Assembly: GCA_964591245.1 (NCBI GenBank)
Contig: CAZPZZ010000156.1
Location: 1-9,534 of the forward strand
Direction: 5' to 3'
DNA: 9,534 bases
Source: CAZPZZ01 sp964591245
Lineage (GTDB): Bacteria; Acidobacteriota; Vicinamibacteria; Vicinamibacterales; UBA8438
In this document: in pieces, positions 1 to 6,963 of the stretch
Numbering within the stretch: the first letter of the stretch is position 1
Layout: each line of letters begins with the position of its first letter
Position numbers and translations under genes: made by a program
Notes under the pieces: model-generated
Database searches by the model: none
What the model was told of the DNA's origin: nothing
What the model saw: the letters and a program-made list of their open reading frames with translations, nothing else

Positions 1-589
1 CAATCCCAGGCCTGGCGCGCTCGACCGGGCGTTAGACGAGGCACAGCGTGCGGTCGAACTCGATGCGGCGAGCCAACTCACCAACAGGGCGATGGCAGAA
101 GTGCATTATTTTCGAGGCGAACTCCGCGCCTGTCGAGTTGCCACGGATCGCGTACTCAAGCTAAAGCCTAGAGACACAAGTACCATCGCCATGGCGGGAC
201 TGCTAATTGCCTTTGCGGGAGACTGGGAGGCTGGAAAGTCCGTAGTCGAACGCGGGGTTGCCATGAATCCGCATCATGCTCGCTGATTTCATGGAATTTC
301 AATGGGATACTACTACCGACACCGGGAGTACAAAAAGGCACTCGCGGAAGTGGAGCAGTGGAACATGCCCTGGTGCCCCTGGAACCACGCAGGGATGGCC
401 ATCTATCACGCACAGTTCGGAAATCTCAAAGACGCCCGCAAGCATCTAGATAATTTGCTGAAGCTGAGTCCACGATACGGGAAGATCGCCCGCCTGGATC
501 TGTCCACGTGGTTTGTGTCGGAGCAGCGCGTGGAGCACGCCCTAGAAGGATTTGTAAAAGCCGGACTCGCGATAGACGATCCCGTCTAA
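1..589 (+). pseudogene. TPR-repeat protein, 3' part, interrupted by in-frame TGA
   Basis: One frame is open from the left edge to a TGA at 284-286, then continues in the same frame to a TAA at 587-589. The translation reads as tetratricopeptide-repeat helices: ALDEAQRAVELDAA, then FRGELRACRVATDRVLKLKP, then AGKSVVERGVAMNPHHAR, and after the stop YRHREYKKALAEVEQWNMP, GNLKDARKHLDNLLKLSP and VEHALEGFVKAGL. The final helices match the usual C-terminus of TPR modules attached to bacterial adenylate-cyclase-like or winged-helix regulators (KWF...VEHLLEGLRKAGL type), so the missing N-terminus may be a signalling or DNA-binding domain; this is inference. The TGA falls right after NPHHAR, where such proteins usually have Trp (NPHHPGW), so one TGG-to-TGA change explains it. 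The second half has an ATG at 302 but no ribosome-binding site, so independent translation is unlikely. Alternatives are a sequencing error or readthrough. The gene is also cut by the window edge. Confidence 0.62.
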
Positions 590-889
590 TCTCTGGCGGC
601 GTCGCCGCTGAGCACGGTCCGCGTAGGCAGGTTTCCCCACCGATACGATTTACGCTGTAATCTAGTACTGCACCTGTACTCCAGAGCAAGGCGGTAATGG
701 CCTCCTCTCGCTACAACGGGAAATTGTTTCGCGCGTGATGTTACTGGGGGCAGACCCAACCTATTCGAGCCAAGACAATGACTCGGTCGGCCGATGTAGA
801 CCAACGACGGGTCCTTTCAAACGAGCATCTCAGGGAAGAGAGAAAAACGTCCCGCGTCATCCAAGGTGAACGTCAACCTACCATGTATC
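590..889. other. intergenic stretch with no convincing gene
   Basis: About 300 bases lie between the TPR gene remnant and the end of the sialidase-like gene. No frame on either strand combines a ribosome-binding site with a recognisable protein. The longest minus-strand frame (586-804) starts at TTG and has no recognised motif. There are short inverted repeats: GCGGC/GCCGC at 596-608, directly after the TPR stop, and AGTAC/GTACT at 664-680. Neither is followed by a T-run, so I do not call a terminator. The stretch could be decayed coding sequence or spacer. Confidence 0.5.
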
Positions 890-2017
890 TCAATAGACGA
901 TAACAAATGAACCGTCGGAACGGGCAACGCCGGTCGGAACACTACGCGCCGGGATCGGCGCGGGCACCGTTTTGGTTTCACCCCACGCACGATGACCAGC
1001 ATCGAAAAGCTGCCAGTGCAAGTTTCCACCGGATTGCCATCCAGGCCCATCACCCCACGCGAGGAGCGTGGCTCCACTGGGACTCACGATGGCGGTTGGA
1101 TTCTTCCGCCTGAACTTCGCCTCGCCAGGCGGCGATACTCGTTCGTCAAGCTGGTCAGTGTTCGCCAAATAGATTTCCCCTTCAGTCTCCCACGCGACCA
1201 CGGTCCCGCCTGGCCCGGAACTCAGCGTGGTGGTCGCGATGGGGCACGCACCAATCTCCCAGGGTTGGATCAGTTGATCGGTGAACGTCCGTCCCTGGTC
1301 TGCGCTGGTCAAGAGCCGCATGCCACGGCGGATGTTTTGACCGGCACCTCGATAAGAGACGTGTATCACACCGGCCATATCGGTAGTCGCCCGCAACCCA
1401 CAGCACCCACAGGCCCCCTCTGCGGCAGGACCAACAGGCGTCGGAAGATCGAAGAGTGTGCCGTTCTCACGCGAGACCGCCATATAGACCCGCCGCTGGG
1501 CATCCTCTACCGGATCAGCGTGCCAGAACGCATAGACATTGCCCTCACCATCCACGGTGACCGTCGGTCCTGATTCGACTCCGTCTTCGTCTTTTACCGA
1601 GAGGATCTGCTGCGACTCGAACGTGCCAGTGTGATCCGTCCTGGCATACATGAAGCGTCCGGGCTCCTTGTGAAACCAGACGACGTGTACGAGCCCATCC
1701 GGACCAATCGCAAGCTGTCCGCCGTCAATCGGTCCCAAGCCCTGGACCGAATGAGGTTCCGAATTGACTGGCTGGGGCGATGACCATTCCGTCGCGTCCA
1801 ACTCTCTGGTCACGTGCCACAAATTCCCACTACTCATTGAGCCCGTGTAGTAGATGAGGTGCAAGGTGCCCATCGCATCGAGCGCGGCCTGCGGTAAGCT
1901 GGCGCCGGCGGGAGCTCGAAGAACGGACACGCTAGGATTGGGCCCAGCACAACCGGCTCCGCCGATCGTGACCGCCACCAGGAATGCTACACGCCGAACG
2001 ATCGAGACGGTTGCCAT
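890..2017 (-). CDS. sialidase-like beta-propeller lipoprotein
   Basis: A 375-residue protein. The N-terminus is basic then hydrophobic and ends in a lipobox-like GAGC with Cys23, so it is probably lipid-anchored outside the inner membrane. The body has repeated blade-like strands ending in aromatic-rich edges: TLHLIYYTG (about 51), DGLVHVVWFHKE (about 107), GNVYAFWHAD (about 159) and GVIHVSYRG (about 216). A clear Asp-box, SADQGRTF, lies at 238-245. This fits the six-bladed sialidase/BNR-repeat superfamily. A Cys cluster, ACGCCG at 202-207, and a later GACPI with Cys258 match a subfamily of 'exo-alpha-sialidase' lipoproteins that carry similar conserved cysteines; the role of these cysteines is unknown to me. 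True sialidase activity is doubtful: I see no clear FRIP motif or Arg triad, so a binding or structural propeller is as likely. The ATG start is backed by GGAGGT five bases upstream. It is divergent from the M16 peptidase gene, and the shared spacer hints at co-regulation. Confidence 0.8.
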   Translation of the reverse strand: MATVSIVRRVAFLVAVTIGGAGCAGPNPSVSVLRAPAGASLPQAALDAMGTLHLIYYTGSMSSGNLWHVTRELDATEWSSPQPVNSEPHSVQGLGPIDGGQLAIGPDGLVHVVWFHKEPGRFMYARTDHTGTFESQQILSVKDEDGVESGPTVTVDGEGNVYAFWHADPVEDAQRRVYMAVSRENGTLFDLPTPVGPAAEGACGCCGLRATTDMAGVIHVSYRGAGQNIRRGMRLLTSADQGRTFTDQLIQPWEIGACPIATTTLSSGPGGTVVAWETEGEIYLANTDQLDERVSPPGEAKFRRKNPTAIVSPSGATLLAWGDGPGWQSGGNLHWQLFDAGHRAWGETKTVPAPIPARSVPTGVARSDGSFVIVY

Positions 2018-2022
2018 TGCGG

Positions 2023-2028
2023 ACCTCC
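2023..2028 (-). promoter_or_regulatory. ribosome-binding site of the sialidase-like gene
   Basis: On the minus strand GGAGGT lies five bases before the ATG at 2017-2015. It fixes the start of the lipoprotein and places the signal peptide in frame. Confidence 0.75.
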
Positions 2029-2083
2029 GGTCAAATACACGGATATTCTGCCATGATGCTTGACTCGAGTGGTTATAGACGTC

Positions 2084-2088
2084 GGAGG
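2084..2088 (+). promoter_or_regulatory. ribosome-binding site that sets the GTG start of the M16 gene
   Basis: GGAGG lies five bases before the GTG at 2094-2096. It supports the GTG start, which puts a complete signal peptide at the N-terminus. Confidence 0.7.
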
Positions 2089-2093
2089 ATCTG

Positions 2094-4961
2094 GTGATTC
2101 ACAGCCTTCAAAACAAGCTGTTCACACTTGTGAGGACCTGGCCCCTGGTCGTGGGTGCTCTTGCCGCGTTCGCCTGTGGACCGCCCGACGTTCCAATCCC
2201 ACCGGCCGGAACCTCTGACTTCTCGATGGCATTCGAACGTTACACACTCGACAATGGCCTCGAAATCGTGTTGCACGAGGACCACTCTGATCCCATCGTG
2301 GCCATAGCCACCCTCGTCCATGTCGGTTCAAGCCGTGAACGCGAAGGGCGCACCGGTTTTGCACATTTCTTCGAGCACATGTCCTTCAACGACTCGGAGA
2401 ACGTGCCGCGAGGCGCCAACCGGCAGCTTATCCCCGAGTTAGGCGGTACGCGCAACGGTGGTACCAACTCAGATATGACGATCTACTACGAGGTCGTCCC
2501 GACCGACGCGTTCGAAAAGATCCTCTGGATCGATTCTGACCGCCTCGGGTACATGATCAATACCGTGACCGAGGCAGCTCTCGAGCGTGAGAAACAAGTC
2601 GTCAAGAACGAAAAACGTCAACGGGTCGACAATGTTCCCTACGGGCATACCGAGATGGTGCAACGTGCGGCCCTCTATCCGCCGGAACATCCCTACCATT
2701 GGACAGTAATCGGCGACTTCGACGATCTGCAGAGCGCCACACTCAGTGATGTCCAGTCCTTCTACACACGACTCTACGGCGCGAACAACGCGACGCTGGT
2801 GATCGCCGGAGACATCGACATCCCAGACACTAAACGTCTCATCGACTACTGGTTCGGCGAGATCCGGCGTGGACCGGAAGTGAGAGCTCCCTATCCACAG
2901 CCCGTCTACCTCGACACCTCCAAGTCACTGATGCATGAGGACAATTTCGCCACACGACCAGAGCTTCAGATCGTCTTCCCGACTGTCGAACAATTTCACC
3001 CGGATCAATACCCACTCGATCTCTTGGCGAACCTGCTGGCTGGCAGTAAAGAGGCACCGCTTTATGAAACGCTCGTTCAGGAGCAGCAACTCGCACCTGA
3101 CGTAACAGTTGCCCACCGCACCGCAGAAATCGCCGGAGACCTGGTTATCCGTGTGCGTGCGGCAGCCGGAACCGACCTGGACGACGTCAAGGCCGCGATC
3201 GAGGCTGGACTCGCTCGATTCGAACGCAATGGCATCAACGCCACAGCATTGCAGCGGGTTAAGGTACAGGCAGAACGCGCGTTACATGACCGCATGAGTA
3301 ACGTCCTCAACAAGGCATTCTTGCTAGCGGAGTTCAACGCCTTCGCCAATGATCCGGATTACCTCAGCACGGTGGCCAAACACACCTTCGCCGTGACCGC
3401 CTCTGACGTCATGGACGTGTACGAACGGTATGTTAAGAACGCGGCCACGATTACCACCAGCTTCGTCCCACGGGGCACGCCGAATCTTGCAGTGGAAGGA
3501 GCCTCCCCGGCTTCGGTGGTCGAAGAAGAAATCGTGCAAGATGCCGAAGCTGCCGTTTCCCCTGGCGAGGAAGCTCGGTACTACCGGACTCGAACCGAGG
3601 CAGACCGCTCAGAACCACCTCTCGGCGAGCCTCCACTCGTCCGCACTCCATCCGTATGGCGCACGGAACTCGCGAACGGGTTACAGCTTTACGGTATCGA
3701 GACGACTGAAGAAGCCCTGGTCACCTTCGATCTCACCCTACCCGGCGGCCAGCGCCTCGATCCCCCCGGCCGGACCGGCGTTGCGAGCTTGCTCGCTACA
3801 TTACTCAAAGAAGGAACCTCTCGCCGGACACCCGTCGAATTCGAAGAGATTCTCGATCTACTTGGCGCACGGATCGACATCACCGCTGGACGGGAATCCA
3901 TCCGTCTCTCCGGAAGTACGCTCGCCCGTACTTTCGAGTCCACCATGGCGTTGGTGGAAGAACTCCTCCTACAGCCCCGGTGGGACCACGAGGAATTCGC
4001 CCGCCTCCAGCGAGAACTCGCCAGTCGATTACGTGATCGGACGGGAAACCCCACCGCGCTGGCCACCGACGCGTTCTACCGCATCATCTATGGGAGCCAG
4101 CACGCCTTCGCGACACCACCCTTCGGAACGCCGCAGACTACCGCGACGATCGAACTCGATGACCTCCAGACCTACTTCGAGCAACACGTATCCCCGAATG
4201 GAGCCAGTTTTCACATCGCCGGCGCGGTTTCCCAGAATCGTGTCGAAGCAGCCCTTGCCGGACTCGCCGAACACTGGCGCGGCAACCGCCCCGACATTCC
4301 GGAACAACCAGCGCCACCGCCAATAAGTGAGCCCCGGATCTACTTCATCGACGTGCCTGACGCAAAACAATCCGTTCTGCAGGTCGGCCGGCTGGCAGTC
4401 TCGGCCGCGGATCCCTCCTACACCCGTCTTGCCTTCGCAAACGAGCGGCTGGGCGGCAGTTCCAGCGGCCGTCTCTTTCAGCTTCTGCGGATCGAGAAGG
4501 GGTACACCTATGGTGCGCGGTCGCGTTTACCCGAAACGATTGAAGTGGGACCGTGGATCGCCCGTACCAGCGTCAGAAGCAACGTAACACTCGAATCACT
4601 TCAGTTGCTACGCGAGCAAATCCAGCAGTACGCGGACTCGTTCACCCAGGGCGACGTAGACATCACACGAAACCAGATTATCAAGGGAAACAGCCGAGCC
4701 TTCGAGTCGCTCGACGCCAAGGTCGAACTTCTTCGACAAATAAGCCAACGCAATTTGCCCACGGACGTCCTGGAACGCGAACAAGACATCCTGCTGGCAA
4801 TGACGTTGGATGATTTTCGCTCGGTGATCACCACATATCTCGACGAAAGCCAGATGATTTACGTTGTAGTCGGAGATGCCGAAACCCAACTCGACCGACT
4901 GGTCGAGCTGGGCTACGGAGCACCTGTCGTGGTAACTCCTTCAGAGGCGTCCTACAGGTAG
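2094..4961 (+). CDS. two-domain M16 (insulinase/pitrilysin) zinc metallopeptidase, exported
   Basis: A 955-residue protein. The signal peptide has a hydrophobic core at about 18-27 followed by Cys28 (AAFAC|GPP), a non-ideal lipobox, so it is a probable lipoprotein or at least exported. The first M16 unit starts near residue 48 (ERYTLDNGLEIVLHED). It contains the inverted zinc motif HFFEH (His91, Glu94, His95), and Glu173 in VVKNEKRQ fits the third zinc ligand, 78 residues after His95. The matching M16_C domain covers about 205-385. The second unit begins near 523 (WRTELANGLQLYG); at its equivalent site it has TGVASLLATLLKEGTS and no HxxEH, so it is the usual inactive partner half. It keeps the RLFQLLRIEKGYTYG motif (about 794-808), whose Arg/Tyr help bind substrate in this family. 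The architecture is like PqqL-type or pitrilysin-like fused enzymes that cleave peptides in the periplasm. Expected reaction: zinc-dependent endopeptidase action on peptides; the substrate is unknown. It is convergent with the next gene. Confidence 0.93.
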   Translation: MIHSLQNKLFTLVRTWPLVVGALAAFACGPPDVPIPPAGTSDFSMAFERYTLDNGLEIVLHEDHSDPIVAIATLVHVGSSREREGRTGFAHFFEHMSFNDSENVPRGANRQLIPELGGTRNGGTNSDMTIYYEVVPTDAFEKILWIDSDRLGYMINTVTEAALEREKQVVKNEKRQRVDNVPYGHTEMVQRAALYPPEHPYHWTVIGDFDDLQSATLSDVQSFYTRLYGANNATLVIAGDIDIPDTKRLIDYWFGEIRRGPEVRAPYPQPVYLDTSKSLMHEDNFATRPELQIVFPTVEQFHPDQYPLDLLANLLAGSKEAPLYETLVQEQQLAPDVTVAHRTAEIAGDLVIRVRAAAGTDLDDVKAAIEAGLARFERNGINATALQRVKVQAERALHDRMSNVLNKAFLLAEFNAFANDPDYLSTVAKHTFAVTASDVMDVYERYVKNAATITTSFVPRGTPNLAVEGASPASVVEEEIVQDAEAAVSPGEEARYYRTRTEADRSEPPLGEPPLVRTPSVWRTELANGLQLYGIETTEEALVTFDLTLPGGQRLDPPGRTGVASLLATLLKEGTSRRTPVEFEEILDLLGARIDITAGRESIRLSGSTLARTFESTMALVEELLLQPRWDHEEFARLQRELASRLRDRTGNPTALATDAFYRIIYGSQHAFATPPFGTPQTTATIELDDLQTYFEQHVSPNGASFHIAGAVSQNRVEAALAGLAEHWRGNRPDIPEQPAPPPISEPRIYFIDVPDAKQSVLQVGRLAVSAADPSYTRLAFANERLGGSSSGRLFQLLRIEKGYTYGARSRLPETIEVGPWIARTSVRSNVTLESLQLLREQIQQYADSFTQGDVDITRNQIIKGNSRAFESLDAKVELLRQISQRNLPTDVLEREQDILLAMTLDDFRSVITTYLDESQMIYVVVGDAETQLDRLVELGYGAPVVVTPSEASYR

Positions 4962-5042
4962 ACCATTGCCGCGTGGTGAACGGGGCGAGTTCATCCGACC
5001 GAACCGGACATGCTCGAACGGGGACACGCGTCGAAAAATTCG

Positions 5043-6077
5043 CTACTGGCCGCCGTCAGCAGCATCCTGCTGACGAGCGCCACGTAATGCGTGCTCGATC
5101 GCGTAATTGCCTTCATGGCAGGCAAACTCGTAGATGACCCCTGTCCCCGGTGCGGGACGCATATAGAGGCGCGCCGTCCAAGGCCGCGTCCATGTCGACG
5201 GATCGCTCATCGTGTACTCGTACTCGAGTGTCTCAGGACCAACCCGAGTGAATCGTTCGGTCAACCGTAGATCAGCCGTAGACCCACTGGAACCGCGATT
5301 GAGCCCGTCGGTTTCAACCACCAGGGTGTCACCGTCCCAATACCCACGGGATTGCCCGAGATCGCCACGGGGCGTGGCGGGATGCGGAACCTGCCCGGCG
5401 ATCGGAATCAATCGCGTGTCATGCATCATTTCCATCTGAATAGCGAGATAGTCTGCCGTCTGGAAGATCTGGTAATTACTGTTGTAACCACGTCCGGTCA
5501 TGGGCACCCGCCCCCCTCGACAGCGCAGACCAGAACCCAATCGAGCCAGTTCAGCATCGAAACTCGGCATCGTTACGTCGGTCCGTGCGGCACGATTTTG
5601 CGCACGACGCGACTCCGCTTCCTCGGTTAAGGTTGGAAGGCGGCCACTCGGTGGGTCGACGATCAGCGACGTCCGATTGTCAAACCAGCGATCAATCAGC
5701 CAGAACTGATTGTAGTTTCCAGTCCCTTCCGGATTCTCCTCGGTCACGCCATCACCGGAAGCAAAGTCTTGACGATCTTCCAGTGCGGCCCGAAAGATGC
5801 TTTCGCCAAACGCGGCATCCGTCTCCCCGTCAAACAACTCTGCCGCACGGGCCTGCAAGGTCGACACCTCCTCGTCTGTGAGGGCGGCTCTATCCGAGAG
5901 TTGCTCCGGCCGTTCCAGGGGGGTCGCCGAATCACTCGCCCAGATTCCCTGCAGATCAGGATAGCCATCAGCGGTCCGAGGCATCGTCCAGCCCTCGGGC
6001 GTCTGACCAGCCGCCGCGACGGAAACCAATCCCATCAGCACGCACGCCAACAATACTGCAATGCCACGAGTGCTCAT
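5043..6077 (-). CDS. secreted protein of unknown function, PDLQGIW family
   Basis: A 344-residue protein. The N-terminus (basic, then LLACVLMGLVSVAAA) is a signal peptide with likely cleavage around residues 23-25, and no lipobox is visible, so it should be released to the periplasm or outside. The mature part opens with RTADGYPDLQGIWASDSATP (about 34-53), a hallmark of a large uncharacterised family common in Acidobacteriota and some Proteobacteria. Other family blocks are visible: FWLIDRWFDNRTSLIVDPP (about 125-143), a Cys at 186, GYNSNYQIFQTADYLAI (about 198-213), HDTRLIPI (219-226), SRGYWDGDTLVVET (243-256) and YEFACHEGNYAIEHALRGAR (316-335). I know no proven function for this family. The ATG start is preceded by GGAGGT four bases away. 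A plausible promoter lies upstream (6127-6155), so it is probably transcribed separately from, or in addition to, the DedA-like gene 99 bases upstream. Confidence 0.85.
   Translation of the reverse strand: MSTRGIAVLLACVLMGLVSVAAAGQTPEGWTMPRTADGYPDLQGIWASDSATPLERPEQLSDRAALTDEEVSTLQARAAELFDGETDAAFGESIFRAALEDRQDFASGDGVTEENPEGTGNYNQFWLIDRWFDNRTSLIVDPPSGRLPTLTEEAESRRAQNRAARTDVTMPSFDAELARLGSGLRCRGGRVPMTGRGYNSNYQIFQTADYLAIQMEMMHDTRLIPIAGQVPHPATPRGDLGQSRGYWDGDTLVVETDGLNRGSSGSTADLRLTERFTRVGPETLEYEYTMSDPSTWTRPWTARLYMRPAPGTGVIYEFACHEGNYAIEHALRGARQQDAADGGQ
5054..5075. repeat. perfect 9-bp inverted repeat (hairpin) at the gene's 3' end
   Basis: CGTCAGCAG (5054-5062) and CTGCTGACG (5067-5075) are exact reverse complements with a four-base loop. 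The hairpin lies in the last codons of the PDLQGIW gene. On the minus strand, TTTTT follows 15 bases beyond the stem, past the stop codon, so it is at best an imperfect terminator for the minus-strand gene. On the plus strand no T-run follows. The match may be by chance or may protect the mRNA end. Confidence 0.4.
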
Positions 6078-6126
6078 CTAAACCTCCCGCCCCCAGTGGG
6101 CCTGTGCATCACCTCGTTCGTTCATC

Positions 6127-6155
6127 ACCATAAAACAGCGACACGCGCGTCGCAA
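6127..6155 (-). promoter_or_regulatory. candidate sigma-70-type promoter for the PDLQGIW gene
   Basis: On the minus strand TTGCGA (6155-6150) and TATGGT (6132-6127) are separated by exactly 17 bases, each matching four of six consensus positions. Transcription would start near 6120, leaving a leader of roughly 40 bases before the ATG at 6077. The spacer contains the 8-base palindrome ACGCGCGT (6143-6150). The prediction is from spacing and consensus only. Confidence 0.4.
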
Positions 6156-6176
6156 GTTGCCATCATCACAGATCCA

Positions 6177-6755
6177 TCACGGCGTTATACCGCCGGATAC
6201 ACGATGACGACGTACCGCAAGATAGAGGACCACCGTCACCGCGAGCACCGCACCGACGAGCGGATAATTGTGCTGAAGAATTTCGAGAGCACCATCCCCG
6301 AGCCGAACCGCCAGATATGCCTCTCCGGTGAACCGAATCATTCGCCCCACAAACACCGCGCCGGCAAAGCGGGGCCACGGCATCGCGGCCAGACCGGCCG
6401 CGAGAATGAATACCTTGGTGGGGAACGGTGGCGGCGCAAGCATGGCCACCATGATGGCCACAATGTCGTTGTCTCGGACCTTCCTTGTCACCCATTCCCG
6501 TTTCTCCGGGTCAAGCCGACGCACGGCCAGGTCGCTACCTGTACGACCAAGACGATAGAGAACCAGGCATCCACACGTCGATCCAACCGAGGCGGCCAGG
6601 GCAATTGCCAGAAACCACTCGGGCTGCTGCCAAGCCAGCAACATCAGGACAATGTCCACGCCTCCGGGCAGTGGAACACCAGCGGAGTCAAGCAGAGCGA
6701 GCAGGAACAGACCGGGCACACCAAGAGCAAGCAGACTTTCACGCAGGCTGTGCAT
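6177..6755 (-). CDS. DedA/VTT-family integral membrane protein
   Basis: A 192-residue hydrophobic protein with probable membrane segments at about 10-24, 32-42, 46-66, 98-122, 128-146 and 164-181. The pattern matches the YqaA-like branch of the DedA/VTT (SNARE-associated) superfamily: GVPGLFLLALLDSAGVPLPG at the start, GSTCGCLVLYRLGR (58-71), then MLAPPPFPTKVFILAAG (105-121) and GRMIRFTGEAYLAVRLG (137-153). The Pro-rich re-entrant loop, Lys114 and the GR..R..GE block are the conserved core. DedA proteins are linked to undecaprenyl phosphate or phospholipid flipping and membrane-potential homeostasis; which applies here cannot be told. The start is ATG with no good Shine-Dalgarno sequence, and a perfect TATAAT lies ten bases upstream, so the mRNA may be nearly leaderless. 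The next gene on the same strand begins 99 bases downstream. Confidence 0.85.
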   Translation of the reverse strand: MHSLRESLLALGVPGLFLLALLDSAGVPLPGGVDIVLMLLAWQQPEWFLAIALAASVGSTCGCLVLYRLGRTGSDLAVRRLDPEKREWVTRKVRDNDIVAIMVAMLAPPPFPTKVFILAAGLAAMPWPRFAGAVFVGRMIRFTGEAYLAVRLGDGALEILQHNYPLVGAVLAVTVVLYLAVRRHRVSGGITP

Positions 6756-6952
6756 AGGCGGCCTGATTATAGCCTCTGGAGGCGCGAGCTTTGCCTTTCA
6801 AGACGGGCACTGATAAGCTAGACACATCGGCGCATAGTCCACTTTGGTGGTCAATCCGCCGTGAGCGAACGGGTTTAGCCAGCCGCTCCCCTACAGCGCG
6901 CCGCTATTATCAGAACTCGTTCATCTGCTCTCGCCGGATCCCCCCCCGCCCT
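6756..6952. other. divergent intergenic region
   Basis: About 200 bases lie between the DedA-like gene and the small charged-protein gene, which point away from each other. It holds the TATAAT for the minus-strand gene, a TATTAT at 6905-6910 on the plus strand without a matching -35, and a run of eight C at 6940-6947 close to the plus-strand ribosome-binding site. No coding frame here is convincing. Confidence 0.45.
6766..6771 (-). promoter_or_regulatory. candidate -10 box (TATAAT) of the DedA-like gene
   Basis: A perfect TATAAT reads on the minus strand ten bases before the ATG at 6755. A normal start point about seven bases downstream would leave a leader of only a few bases, consistent with the absence of a ribosome-binding site. 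No -35 box is found at 16-18 bases; TTGAAA (6801-6796) is 24 bases away, too far. Confidence 0.35.
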
Positions 6953-6960
6953 GGAGGTGA
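6953..6960 (+). promoter_or_regulatory. strong ribosome-binding site that sets a TTG start
   Basis: GGAGGTGA, almost a full anti-Shine-Dalgarno complement, ends three bases before TTG at 6964-6966. It is the main evidence that the small gene starts at TTG and is truly translated. Confidence 0.75.
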
Positions 6961-6963
6961 CGA

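Larger units (their letters stand above)
2018..2093. promoter_or_regulatory. 76-base divergent promoter region
   Basis: This spacer separates the start codons of two divergent genes, so any promoters for both must lie here or inside the genes. On the plus strand I see TTGACT (2060-2065) and TATAGA (2074-2079), but they are only eight bases apart, too close for a normal sigma-70 promoter. No pair with 16-18 base spacing stands out on either strand. The region is called from gene geometry, not from a recognised promoter. Confidence 0.35.

Noticed and set aside
818..858. T-run downstream of the sialidase-like gene as a terminator
   Set aside because: The minus strand has GTTTTTC here, but only a three-base stem can be formed before it.
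992..1573. Plus-strand open frame of 193 codons opposite the sialidase-like gene
   Set aside because: The minus-strand frame has a signal peptide, ribosome-binding site and Asp-box; the plus-strand frame has none of these.
2060..2079. TTGACT and TATAGA as a promoter for the M16 gene
   Set aside because: The two boxes are separated by eight bases instead of about 17.
3430..4326. Plus-strand open frame of 298 codons inside the M16 gene
   Set aside because: It is an out-of-frame shadow of a gene whose own frame has full family motifs; the product is Ser/Pro/Arg-rich without domains.
5769..6821. Long plus-strand open frame of 350 codons
   Set aside because: It lies antisense across the PDLQGIW and DedA-like genes and the gap between them, has biased low-complexity composition, and shows no ribosome-binding site or family motif.
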